DNA of 64,000 nucleotides from Natronosalvus sp042663485 (GTDB taxonomy: Archaea; Halobacteriota; Halobacteria; Halobacteriales; Natrialbaceae), in NCBI GenBank assembly GCA_042663485.1, contig JBHTAF010000002.1. One strand, 5' to 3'. A program made the translations under genes and the position numbers. Shown here one piece after another: positions 42,390 to 53,096 of the stretch; the stretch's first letter is position 1; every line of letters starts with the position of its first letter. The notes beneath the pieces were generated by a model. That model did not search any database. It was not told the origin of the DNA and was given only the letters and a program-made list of their open reading frames with translations.

Positions 42390-42584
42390 ATGACAGTCAA
42401 GCTCATCGCGCTGGGGCTGCTGACGGGATTCCTGACCGGAGCGTTCTTCGCGCTGGTCGACGTGCCGATCCCGGCCCCGCCCGAACTCCCCGGGCTACTG
42501 GGCATCGTGGGAATCTACCTCGGCTACAAGTTCGTGGAGACGGCCGGACTCGGCGCAACCGTGCTCGAAACGCTCGGATTGTAG
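42390..42584 (+). CDS. XapX-domain membrane protein
   Basis: A 64-residue protein with two membrane helices (LIALGLLTGFLTGAFFALV and LPGLLGIVGIYLGYKFVE) joined by VPIPAPPELPGLLGIVGIYL, the XapX signature. XapX proteins are short and of unknown function. A TATA-like CCTTTTTGGT lies 22-31 bp upstream. ATG 42390 is preferred to 42381. Confidence 0.85.
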   Translation: MTVKLIALGLLTGFLTGAFFALVDVPIPAPPELPGLLGIVGIYLGYKFVETAGLGATVLETLGL

Positions 42585-42711
42585 GCGCTTCAGGGTTCGA
42601 GTCCGTGCTCGCACCGACGTGTGAGCGGTGGGTCTGGATGCTGTCGGACGCCTCGTCACCGACCGCGAGCGGAGCGGACGCAGTTCTCGCGAGTGGTCGA
42701 CGTCCGGCCCG

Positions 42712-44016
42712 TTACGGCGCCGCCTCGAGTCCCGACGCGATTTCGGCCGCGCGGGCACGAAGCCCTTCGGCGTCGATACCGACCGCTTCCCCGTCTCGTA
42801 ACCGGACCTCCCCGTCGACCATCGTAAACGTCACGTCGTCACCGTGGGCGGCGAACACGAGGTGCGAGAGCACGTCGTGAATCGGCGTGGCTCGTGTGCG
42901 GTCCGTCCGCAGGCCGATTACGTCTGCTTTCCATCCCTCGCGGAGTTTCCCGACGCGGTCGAAACCCGCGGCCGTCGCGCCGTTGACCGTCGCCATCTCG
43001 AAGACCGTCTCCGCGGGGAGTGCTCGTGGCTCGAGGGCCTCGACCTTCTGGAGCAGGGACGCCTGTCGCATCTCGGTGAACGGATCGAGCGTGTTGTTAC
43101 ACGGTGGCCCGTCGTTGCCAAGCGCGACGTTGATCCCGCGCTCGAGGTAGTCGGTGATGGGTGCGATGCCGCTCGCCAGCTTCATGTTCGACGACGGGCA
43201 GTAGGTGACGTTGGTCCCCGTCTCGGCTAGCACCTCGCGTTCGGATTCGTCGGTCCAGACGCAGTGGGCCAGGACGACGTCCTCGCCGGTGATGCCGACC
43301 TCGTCCAGCCAGTGGACGTTTCGCAACCCGGTCCGCTCCTCGACCGCGGCGATTTCGCCACGGTTCTCGCTCGCGTGGGTGTGGATGCGAACGCCGTCGT
43401 AGCTGTCGGCCAGCCGTCTCGCCCCTCGCAGACACTCCTCGGTGCAGCTCACGGCGAATCGGGGGGTGACCGCGTACTGGATTCGGCCACCGTCGACCCC
43501 GTGGTAGCGCCGGATGAGGCGTTCGCTCTCGGCTAACGCCTCGTCGGTGTCCTCGAGTAGGCCGGACGGGGACTCGGTATCCATCATGACCTTGCCGAGG
43601 CACGCTCGGATGCCCATGTCGCGCGCGGCCTCGAAGGCCTCCTCGGCGTGGCGGACCGAGAGATGGTCGATGCAGGTCGTTGTCCCGCTCTCGAGCATTT
43701 CGAGGTAGCCGAGTTCGGCGGCGACGCGCATCGCCTCCGGGTCCAGTTCGGCTTCCATGGGAAGAACGTACTCGTAGAGCCACTCCAGCAGTTCCGTGTC
43801 GTCCGCGATGCCACGGCCGAGGCTCTGGACGGAGTGGACGTGCGCACCGACGGTCCCCGGAGCCACGATGTCACAGGCGTGGCGCTCGTGGTCGGGGTAC
43901 AGTTCGAGACACTCGGTTCGAGGGCCGACGGCGACGATTCGATCGCCCTCGACGACGACGGCTCCGTCCTGGATGACCGTCTCGGCGTCGACGACGACCG
44001 TTCCCGCGATCAACAT
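42712..44016 (-). CDS. Amidohydrolase, 5'-deoxyadenosine deaminase / AtzA-SsnA type
   Basis: A 434-residue TIM-barrel metal hydrolase. Metal ligands: HVH in APGTVGAHVHSVQ (near residue 60), His in HTHASENRGEIA, His in VLAHCVWTDE (about 250) and Asp in LGNDGPPCNNTLD (about 305). This branch deaminates adenosine-like nucleosides or related amino-heterocycles; in archaea 5'-deoxyadenosine or S-adenosylhomocysteine are common substrates. The GAHVHSVQ sequence differs from the more usual NAHTH. The length is normal. Confidence 0.87.
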   Translation of the reverse strand: MLIAGTVVVDAETVIQDGAVVVEGDRIVAVGPRTECLELYPDHERHACDIVAPGTVGAHVHSVQSLGRGIADDTELLEWLYEYVLPMEAELDPEAMRVAAELGYLEMLESGTTTCIDHLSVRHAEEAFEAARDMGIRACLGKVMMDTESPSGLLEDTDEALAESERLIRRYHGVDGGRIQYAVTPRFAVSCTEECLRGARRLADSYDGVRIHTHASENRGEIAAVEERTGLRNVHWLDEVGITGEDVVLAHCVWTDESEREVLAETGTNVTYCPSSNMKLASGIAPITDYLERGINVALGNDGPPCNNTLDPFTEMRQASLLQKVEALEPRALPAETVFEMATVNGATAAGFDRVGKLREGWKADVIGLRTDRTRATPIHDVLSHLVFAAHGDDVTFTMVDGEVRLRDGEAVGIDAEGLRARAAEIASGLEAAP

Positions 44017-44348
44017 ACCGACACCGGGTAGCGTCGCCGCCGCCTTAGCTATGGCGTTCTCTCTCGAGGATCGACGATGGAACCTAGGGTGGGCAAAGGT
44101 GACGTCTGCGAGGAGTACACGAATTGCGACGAAAGGCGACCCGTCTCGAGGGACTCTCGAATCATTCGACCCGAAAACATTGGCACAGTCGGAAAAGCTC
44201 GACTGCTCGAGGAATTTTCACTCCCCTGGGCATCGTAGAATTCCTCGAGTAATGATAGGTTTTGGCGATTCTGCTGAATACAGGGCGCGAATGTTGCACG
44301 GGCTGAGGAAGGATCAACGCGGAAGGTTGAACGCTCAGTATAGGTGAC
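44017..44348. other. Intergenic stretch, AT-richer towards the right
   Basis: No supported gene. It contains copy 1 of a 31-bp element (44270-44300) found again, inverted, at 44932-44962. Confidence 0.55.
44270..44300 (+). repeat. Inverted repeat, left copy (31 bp)
   Basis: It begins TCTGCTGAATACAGGGCGCG and ends TTGCACG. The reverse complement of 44932-44962 matches it at 23 of 31 positions, including the first 14. Confidence 0.7.
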
Positions 44349-44822
44349 TTATGTATCACTACTCGGTGGCCAAGAATCACAGTCAGGCGTGAAGCTTGTT
44401 ACCGAAGAATCAACTTCAATTTTGAGTCGCACGGAGTAGCACGTTGACTCATCGTCAGCTGGAATTTCATGTTCATTCCACGATGTCTGGCCATCAACTC
44501 TTGTATAGATCATCCAGCCACCAGTTGTACCGTCCCATTTATTGTTCTCAAGAATCGCACTATCGATGCTGCCATAGTTGTCGTCATCTTCAGGTGCTGA
44601 TACCGCTTCGAGTTCGTGGGTGGATCCATAGATGAGATCGGAATCCCGTTCGACGACTACGTGGATTATATGCGATGTATCGTCACTGTTTTCGACAGTA
44701 ATCTGTCCGAGCTCGGAATCTGATTCGGTGCTTGAGAGGGCTGAACAGCCAGAAATGAGCGGAAAAGCAATCCCCATCCCTACCGAAATAATCTGACGTC
44801 GGGTACATGTGTTGGAGACCAT
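44349..44822 (-). CDS. Predicted lipoprotein of unknown function, low GC
   Basis: A 157-residue protein with a Tat-like signal and lipobox: CTRRQIISVGMGIAFPLISGC. The mature part is acidic and beta-rich (GQITVENSDDTSHIIHVVVE), with two further cysteines that could pair (STCYSVRLKI and TPDCDSWPP). Base composition is clearly lower in GC than the neighbouring genes, and the gene sits between two inverted repeats, so it may have arrived by transfer. No family is recognised. Confidence 0.75.
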   Translation of the reverse strand: MVSNTCTRRQIISVGMGIAFPLISGCSALSSTESDSELGQITVENSDDTSHIIHVVVERDSDLIYGSTHELEAVSAPEDDDNYGSIDSAILENNKWDGTTGGWMIYTRVDGQTSWNEHEIPADDESTCYSVRLKIEVDSSVTSFTPDCDSWPPSSDT

Positions 44823-44931
44823 GCTCTAATTATTCACTACTCTACAATAATCATTGTCACGTCTATCGATACGTATGCACGTGTAGTGAGCGGATGGCTC
44901 ATCGGTTCTGACGTGGAACAAACAAAATCGT

Positions 44932-44962
44932 CGTGCTGAACTCATCCTCTGTATTCAGCAGA
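44932..44962 (-). repeat. Inverted repeat, right copy (31 bp)
   Basis: On the minus strand it reads TCTGCTGAATACAGAGGATG and ends TTCAGCACG. On its own it also forms a hairpin (TGCTGAA / TTCAGCA, 13-base loop). Confidence 0.7.
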
Positions 44963-45021
44963 CAACTCTTGTTATCTACTGAAGATTACAACAAAACGTA
45001 CTAACCGCGTTTCAGATACCT

Positions 45022-45083
45022 CATAATCGGGTTCTCTATCCGGAAGAGTGGGTATGGTCTCTGCTCCGAAAGCCGATTATGAA
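45022..45083. repeat. Inverted pair of the TTCATAATCGG element
   Basis: CATAATCGG (45022-45030) and CCGATTATGAA (45073-45083) face each other with about 42 bp between. Related flanks (TTCTCTATCCGG and CTTTCGGAGCAGAG) extend the similarity. Confidence 0.65.
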
Positions 45084-45230
45084 GATAGTCTAGGAAAGGT
45101 TGCACGATGAGGATCTTCCTCGAGCATATGGCTTGTGCCCCAATCGTCGAGTAGGAGGCTTCTCAAGGGGATTAGGATACTTTCGCGTGTGTCTCGATGA
45201 GTTCCAGACTGATGGGCGAACGAGGTCCGT

Positions 45231-45250
45231 TTCGTAATCGGTGCTCGCTG
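45231..45250 (+). repeat. TTCATAATCGG-like element
   Basis: TTCGTAATCGGTGCTCGCTG, one base off the core, same orientation as the copy at 45022. Confidence 0.5.
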
Positions 45251-45389
45251 CGTAGATGCAGGACTCGAAACGCCAAACGTGCACAATCGGTTCGAGACGC
45301 GCTCTCGAGTGCGTTTCCCTTCTCAAAAAGTGTCTCAACCAGTTTGGACATTCGAGCGTCGTCTAGTACCCAAAATCGATAGCAGAGGA

Positions 45390-45407
45390 CCGATTATGAA
45401 CTTTTGA
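45390..45407 (-). repeat. TTCATAATCGG-like element
   Basis: On the minus strand: TCAAAAGTTCATAATCGG. Matches the copy at 45570 over about 17 of 19 bases. Confidence 0.65.
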
Positions 45408-45569
45408 ATCGTGTACTGGACGACCCTACGTTCGACTCGAGCGGGTGAGTAAGATCCCTGTAGAGAAGGCTCTAAACCAGCGAATTCATTTTCGTAAAAC
45501 TGGCTTGAGGCTCTCTTCGTAGCGTTTCTCTTCCTGGTGACCGCCAACCCGGAAAACGCAAGACGGAAA

Positions 45570-45587
45570 CCGACTATGAATTTTTGA
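45570..45587 (-). repeat. TTCATAATCGG-like element
   Basis: On the minus strand: TCAAAAATTCATAGTCGG, followed by TTTCCG. Confidence 0.65.
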
Positions 45588-46108
45588 GAGGTGATTTCTC
45601 CCTCTTTTCGGGTTACTCTCTTTGTCCTGCTCACGCCTCCCTCTGTCCTGGAACCCATCTCGAGCGATATACGCCCTACTCTAACATCTTTTCCTAGATT
45701 CGTCCATAGGCCACCTCTACACACATCTTCCGGACAGCTGTCGTGGTTATGACCATCGAGTGTTCTGGCCCATACGATCATAGAAGCGCTCATCCCTCTG
45801 TGAATTCCTCCATTCGCACCTGACCGACAGCGACCCGAACCCCGCCGACGCACTGGCGACGGTGGGAGCCGATATCGCGGCCCCCGGACCGTGATAGAAG
45901 TGCTACGTCATCTACCAGTCGAATCTCCGGCTTCGATGAACTCCGCAGAAGCTCGTACAAACCACGCGCTGCTTACCGCTATTGGGCGGACATATCTTCT
46001 CAAATGCTAAGAATTTCAACAGGTCGTCCCTCACCGTTCACGCCGGTAAGGGCGCCGTGTGTCGTCGAGATGGCCTACACGACTACCGACTCGAACCCGC
46101 AGCCGTGA

Positions 46109-48292
<2,184 letters not shown>

Positions 48293-48317
48293 CACCCGGT
48301 AATTGCTACTTTCGCCT

Positions 48318-48323
48318 AATAAG
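48318..48323 (-). promoter_or_regulatory. TATA-like box for katG
   Basis: TTATTA on the minus strand, in CTTATTAGGCG, 26-31 bases before the katG start. Confidence 0.42.
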
Positions 48324-48546
48324 ATTGTCTAAACCGATAAGGAACTCTTCGTTGCAGCCAAAGCAATATTCCGAATTTGTAAATCCGCCGTCGGCGATTG
48401 ATTCGCGCTGTGCGTCCACTACAGCCATCGAGATCCGGTAGTAATCGCGGGTTACCAGGCCCGGTCGTGTCCTGGCTGAGCCCGTAAGGAAGAATTGTAT
48501 CTCAACCCGCGCCCAGAAGTCGACAACGCCGAACGAGACGGGAGCC

Positions 48547-48555
48547 CTTTTGATG
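48547..48555 (+). promoter_or_regulatory. TATA-like box for the MATE gene
   Basis: CTTTTGATG lies 24-32 bases before the GTG at 48579 and so supports that start for a leaderless mRNA. Confidence 0.4.
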
Positions 48556-48578
48556 GTTCCCCGAGGAGAATCACCGAC

Positions 48579-50177
48579 GTGGTGTCTTCGGGGGCCGACG
48601 ATAGCGACGACGTGCTCGAGTCCGACTCGTCGACGAGCGACGGTGAAGCGGCCGCACACGAGGCCAGGGCTGGTTCCCGATCCGGCGAGGTCGAGGTCGA
48701 AGCTCGAAAAGGGATCGACATGACGACCGGGTCGATACCACCGAAGCTCGCGCGACTCGCCTGGCCGCTGGTCCTCGGCAACCTCCTGCAGACCGTCTAC
48801 AACCTCGCGGACATGTTCTGGGTCGGGCGTGTCAGTTCGGAGGCGGTAGCGGCCGTCTCGCTGATGTTCCCGCTCTCGTGGATGTTCGTCTCGACGGCGA
48901 TGGGACTGACGGCGGCGACCATCGCCCTCGTCTCCCAGCACGTCGGCGCCGGCGACCAGCGCGCGGCCGACCGGGTCGTCGGCCAAACTATCCTCCTTGC
49001 GGTGGTCGTCTCCGGCCTCCTGGCGACGCTCGGCCTGACGTTCCGGCGACCGTTACTCCAGCTCATCGGCGCGCGCGATCAGGTATTCGTCGAGGCACTG
49101 GCGTACATCGAAGTGATCTTCCTCGCCCTGCCGCTGACGTTCCTCTTCTTCGCCTTCCGGTCGTCCCTCCAGGGCGCCGGCGACACGAAGACGGCGATGT
49201 GGCTGGTCCTGATATCGGCCGGGCTGAACGTCGTGCTCGATCCGTTTCTCATCCTGGGCTGGGGGCCGTTCCCCGAGTGGGGGACACGCGGGGCGGCCGT
49301 CGCGACCTTCCTCTCGCGAGCCGTCGCCGGGGTCGCCGGAATCGCTATTCTCCTCGACGGTCGTTACGGGGTTCGACTCCGGCTTCGAGACCTCACGCCG
49401 AACCTCACGATCCAGCGCCGGCTAATCGACGTCGGCTACCCGGCCACGTTCGACGGCTGGGCGCGAAGCTTCGCATCGGTCGCGATGGCCGCGTTCGTAG
49501 CCCGCTTCGGCGCGACGCCGACCGCCGCCTACGGGATCGTCGTCCGCCTCATGTCCGTAACGTGGTCCGTCGCGGGCGCCGTCGGCGACGCGACCGCGAC
49601 CGGCGTCGGTCAGAACCTCGGCGCGCGGACGCCCGATCGGGCGGCAACCGTCGCGAAGACGGCGACGGCGGGAACGATCGGATTCATCTTCGTGGTCGCC
49701 GCTATCGTCTTCGCCTTCCCCGCCCAGGCGATGGGCATCTTCGTCAAGGATCCCGACGTGATCGCCGAAGGGATCGTCTTCATCCGGATCAACGCCCCCT
49801 TCTGGGGGGTTTTCGCCGGTGTGATGGTCATCCAGGGCGCGTTCCGTGGCGCCGGAAACACGCGCGAGGCGATGGCGCTCTCGATGCTCTCGCGGTGGGT
49901 CTTTCGCGTCCCCGTCGCACTCGTGCTCGCGTTCGTCTGGACGGTGACGGTTCCCGGCCTCGGCATCACGGTCTCGGGGCTCGAGTGGGGCGTCGACGGC
50001 ATCTGGTGGGCGTTCTCCGTCGGCATGGGTGCCACGTTCGTCGTCGCCGTGGTCTGGTTCCGGCTCGGGACCTGGCGCGAGGCGATCGTCGAGGACGACG
50101 CGAGTGGGCCTCGAGCGCCGAGGAGCGGAGCGGACGCGACAGACGTCGACCGGGATTCTGACGCACCAGCCGAGTAG
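48579..50177 (+). CDS. MATE family multidrug/sodium exporter
   Basis: A protein of about 532 residues with twelve predicted membrane helices in two halves. The first helix starts after DMTTGSIPPKLARLAWPLVL and the second half repeats similar features (GYPATFDGWARSF, then VVRLMSVTWSVAG). MATE proteins extrude drugs or metabolites by sodium or proton exchange. The N-terminal 47 residues (VVSSGADDSDDVLESDSS and on) are an acidic disordered extension if GTG 48579 is used; the domain start, ATG 48720, is the alternative. The frame is open to 48495. The C-terminal tail is acidic. Confidence 0.88.
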   Translation: MVSSGADDSDDVLESDSSTSDGEAAAHEARAGSRSGEVEVEARKGIDMTTGSIPPKLARLAWPLVLGNLLQTVYNLADMFWVGRVSSEAVAAVSLMFPLSWMFVSTAMGLTAATIALVSQHVGAGDQRAADRVVGQTILLAVVVSGLLATLGLTFRRPLLQLIGARDQVFVEALAYIEVIFLALPLTFLFFAFRSSLQGAGDTKTAMWLVLISAGLNVVLDPFLILGWGPFPEWGTRGAAVATFLSRAVAGVAGIAILLDGRYGVRLRLRDLTPNLTIQRRLIDVGYPATFDGWARSFASVAMAAFVARFGATPTAAYGIVVRLMSVTWSVAGAVGDATATGVGQNLGARTPDRAATVAKTATAGTIGFIFVVAAIVFAFPAQAMGIFVKDPDVIAEGIVFIRINAPFWGVFAGVMVIQGAFRGAGNTREAMALSMLSRWVFRVPVALVLAFVWTVTVPGLGITVSGLEWGVDGIWWAFSVGMGATFVVAVVWFRLGTWREAIVEDDASGPRAPRSGADATDVDRDSDAPAE

Positions 50178-50288
50178 CGCTCGAGGCGTTCGTGGCGAAC
50201 AGTAACCGCCGCACCGGCGACGCTCGAGCGCAGAACGCGTGCAAGCAAACCCGTTATCGACGGTGCCGTGGTGCGTCCGGCTATAGAT

Positions 50289-51407
50289 ATGGCTCTCGAC
50301 GTTCGCCGAAGGATATCGACGGGAAAGGACGTCGTCGCGGGCATCCAGCAGAAGAACGTGACGTTCATGGCGGCGAGCATCGCCTACCAGGCGTTCATTT
50401 CGCTGATTCCGCTGCTCGTCCTCGTGTTCTTCCTCGTCTCGATCGCCGGTGACGAACAACTCGCAGAACAGGTCGCCGCGACGACCGAAGGCGTCCTCCC
50501 GGAGAGTGGCCAGATGCTGCTCGAGGAGGCGATCGCCGGCTCCGCAGAGAGCACGGGCGCGTCGATCATCGGCCTCGTGACGCTGGTGTGGGGTTCGTTG
50601 AAGATCTTCCGCGGCCTCGACACCGCGTTCTCTGAGATCTACGAGTCGGCCGCGGAGAACAGTTTTTTCGAGCAACTCCGCGACGCGTTCGTCGTCTTCG
50701 CCGCGATTGGGCTCGCACTGCTCGCCGCTGTGGTCGCAACGGCGGTCTTCGCGTACCTCCCCGACAGTCCGCTGCTCGGGATCGCGAACCCGCTCATGCT
50801 CGTCGTCGGGTTCACGCTCGCCTTCCTCCCGATGTACTACTTCTTCCCCGACGTCGACGTCGGCGTCCGCGAGATTCTCCCGGGGGTCGTCGTCGCCGCA
50901 GTCGGCTGGGCGGCGCTCCAGGCGCTGTTCCAGGTGTACGTCGCCCTCACGAGCAGCACCGACTCCGCTGGGGCGATCGGTGCCATCCTCCTGTTGTTGA
51001 CCTGGCTGTACTTCGGTGGCCTGGTGTTGCTCGTCGGCGCGGTTGTCAACGCGACGACAGCGGGGCGGCTCACCCTCGAGGACGAAGACGACCTCGATCG
51101 AGCACCCTCCAGACAGGCCACCCACGAACGGGAACTCGAGCAACTCGAACAGCAACGAAACCGACTCGTACGTGAGCGCGATCACCTTCGATCGACCCTG
51201 CGCGCCCAGCGATCACGTCGGAGCGGCCTCGAGACCCGTGTCGATCGGCTCGCGTCGACGGTCGACCGACTCGAGCGTGAGAACGAGGAACTCCGGCGTG
51301 AACTCGAGCACCGGGAGGAGCCGCCCTGGCGACAGGTGCTGATAGCGGCGCTGGAACGGGTCGAGACACTGAAGGTGGGTACCGTCCGTCGATCACGCGA
51401 CTCCTGA
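50289..51407 (+). CDS. YihY/BrkB-type inner membrane protein with coiled-coil tail
   Basis: A 372-residue protein. Residues 20-265 match the YihY/BrkB domain: MAASIAYQAFISLIPLLVLV, then VWGSLKIFRGLDTAFSEIYE and LLLLTWLYFGGLVLLVGAVV, with six helices. Residues 275-350 are a basic and acidic coiled coil (ERELEQLEQQRNRLVRERDH, then RLASTVDRLERENEELRREL). The function of YihY is unsettled; once called tRNA-processing RNase BN, that was later revised. The long coiled-coil tail is an unusual extension. Confidence 0.87.
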   Translation: MALDVRRRISTGKDVVAGIQQKNVTFMAASIAYQAFISLIPLLVLVFFLVSIAGDEQLAEQVAATTEGVLPESGQMLLEEAIAGSAESTGASIIGLVTLVWGSLKIFRGLDTAFSEIYESAAENSFFEQLRDAFVVFAAIGLALLAAVVATAVFAYLPDSPLLGIANPLMLVVGFTLAFLPMYYFFPDVDVGVREILPGVVVAAVGWAALQALFQVYVALTSSTDSAGAIGAILLLLTWLYFGGLVLLVGAVVNATTAGRLTLEDEDDLDRAPSRQATHERELEQLEQQRNRLVRERDHLRSTLRAQRSRRSGLETRVDRLASTVDRLERENEELRRELEHREEPPWRQVLIAALERVETLKVGTVRRSRDS

Positions 51408-51832
51408 GTCCCTCCTGGGGACGAGGTAATCGCGGCAAAGATGATGCAGTAGGGATGATCGCGGTCCCCCGCCCGCGATCGGACAATCTCGGACGAGAGG
51501 TCACAGTCGGATGGTGATCGAACTCCGCATCGGCGACCGCGACCTCGGTACGTTCGAGGCGGAACTGGGTCCTCGAGGTCGGGAAGGCCGTTCCCAGATC
51601 GGGCTGCTGTCGCCAACTGGCTCTCGAACCGCGCCGAGACGGACGCCTGCCCTTCCCCGGGTCGCACCCGCTCGCCATTGCGAGCGCATGCTTCCGGCCG
51701 ACGTGTGCTTCCGGCCAGCACGCGTTTCTGACCGTCGTGACCTGTCGAAGATCGCTCGAGCGAGATTCAGACTATAGAAGGTATAGTATGTCTCGTTACA
51801 AGTAATTTCGAGAGTGACACCGCTCGAGGCCG
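51408..51832. other. Intergenic region between convergent YihY and CapA genes
   Basis: About 425 bp. No convincing gene. It contains CTATAGAAGGTATAGTATG (about 51772-51790), an AT-rich stretch that could be a terminator or promoter remnant. Confidence 0.5.
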
Positions 51833-52984
51833 TCATTCCCGCTCGAGCGTGACCACTAGCGCGTTGTCGTCGTCGAGTTCGAAATCGGTGTCGAACGGGT
51901 CGGAGCGCTCGCGCATGGTGTCTCGCGCCCAGTCGGCGGCGTCGTCGCTCGCGTGGTGCACCCGGCAGTCGTCGATTTCGATGGGGACCAGTCGGACCGC
52001 CTCGAGTTCGCCCGCCTCGAGGACGAGTTCGAAGCAGTAGCTGCGGTCGTTTCGCAGTTCCTCCTTGATCACGTAGTCGTCGACGAAGTCGCCCGTGTCG
52101 TGGAGGATGACGCCGTCGTGGTAGGTCTCGACGCCCTGGAAGACGTGGGCGCTGTGGCCGTGGACAACGTCGGCGCCCGAATCGATCAGGTAGCGGGCAA
52201 ACTTTCGATACGTCGATTTGGGGTACTCGACCCAGTTCGGTCCCCAGTGAACCGAGACGACGACGAGGTCGGGGCCTGGATCGAACGCCCTCGCCTGCGA
52301 GAGCGCCTTCCGCAGCCGAACCTGGGTCCGAGCTTCCGTCGGGTCGCACTTCAGGTAGGCCGTCCCTGGTCGGTCGTCGGTGACACCGTAGGACTGGAAG
52401 TGGTCGGCGATGGAGACGACCGCGAGGTCGATCCCGTCGACCGAGACGCGCGTCGGTGCGTAGGCATCGTCAGGCGTCGCACCCGCGCCGGCGTGGGCGA
52501 TCCCCTCCTCGTCCAGCGCCTCGAGCGTGTCGAGCAGCGCCGTCGGACCGTAATCGAGCAGGTGGTTGTTCGCGAGCGAGAGCGCGTCGAATCCGGCCCG
52601 CGAGAGCGCCGGCGCCGCCCACGAGGGATCTGCTCGGAAGTAGAACTCCCGGTCGGGGAACCGCTGGCCACGAGTCGAGAGACAGCACTCGAGGTTCCCC
52701 ACCAGGCCGTCGAGCGACTCGAGGTACGGGAGGACGGGTTCCCAGGGGTCGGACGGACCGCCGTCGACGTGCTCGGCCTCGACGCCTCGTGCTAGCATGA
52801 CGTCGCCGACGAAGCCGATGCGGGTTCGCTTCTGGCCCGCCTCCTCGCCACGCGACGCGTCCTCGTTCGTCCGTCGCGCTCCATCCCCGTCCGAACGGTC
52901 GAGGACCGACGCGCACCCCGAGAGCATCACTGCACCGCCGCTTGCGAGAACCGCTCGTCGGCGCGTCACCCGTCGCTCCGTCAT
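51833..52984 (-). CDS. CapA family metallophosphatase-like lipoprotein
   Basis: A 383-residue protein. A Tat-type signal (RRVTRRRAVLASGGAVMLSG then C) gives a lipid-anchored surface protein. The CapA/PgsA fold follows: GFVGDVMLARGVE, SLANNHLLDYG, VVSVHWGPNWVEYP and GHSAHVFQGVE, which carry the metal-ligand residues of the calcineurin-like fold. Family members act in poly-gamma-glutamate or surface polysaccharide handling. The start at 52984 has GGTTTTTGTC on the minus strand 25-34 bp upstream. Divergent from a GT2 gene. Confidence 0.9.
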   Translation of the reverse strand: MTERRVTRRRAVLASGGAVMLSGCASVLDRSDGDGARRTNEDASRGEEAGQKRTRIGFVGDVMLARGVEAEHVDGGPSDPWEPVLPYLESLDGLVGNLECCLSTRGQRFPDREFYFRADPSWAAPALSRAGFDALSLANNHLLDYGPTALLDTLEALDEEGIAHAGAGATPDDAYAPTRVSVDGIDLAVVSIADHFQSYGVTDDRPGTAYLKCDPTEARTQVRLRKALSQARAFDPGPDLVVVSVHWGPNWVEYPKSTYRKFARYLIDSGADVVHGHSAHVFQGVETYHDGVILHDTGDFVDDYVIKEELRNDRSYCFELVLEAGELEAVRLVPIEIDDCRVHHASDDAADWARDTMRERSDPFDTDFELDDDNALVVTLERE

Positions 52985-53055
52985 TGCTCGACCTACCGAG
53001 CAAACTGACAAAAACCTTCAGCCTCGAGCACGGTTGCGTGCAGTTCGAACGCTCG

Positions 53056-53067
53056 TTCATAATATTG
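53056..53067 (+). promoter_or_regulatory. TATA-like box for the GT2 gene
   Basis: TTCATAATATTG, with its AATATT core 31-36 bases before the ATG at 53097. Confidence 0.4.
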
Positions 53068-53096
53068 AAGACGGGTCGGTTGGAACGTTGCCCCGT

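Larger units (their letters stand above)
44823..46108. other. 1.3-kb gene-poor, AT-richer region with dispersed short repeats
   Basis: No convincing protein-coding gene. It has inverted-repeat copy 2 (44932-44962) and five copies of a TTCATAATCGG-like element in both orientations between 45022 and 45580. Open frames are short, overlap on both strands and lack homology I recognise. It lies just downstream of katG. Confidence 0.65.

Noticed and set aside
45335..45853. 172-codon minus-strand frame in the gene-poor region
   Set aside because: It contains two copies of the dispersed repeat (QKFI-x-G stretches) and no family signal; the resemblance comes from the DNA repeat, not from selection on a protein.
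51511..51777. 88-codon frame between YihY and CapA genes
   Set aside because: The arginine-rich C-terminal half and lack of promoter make it a random GC-rich frame.
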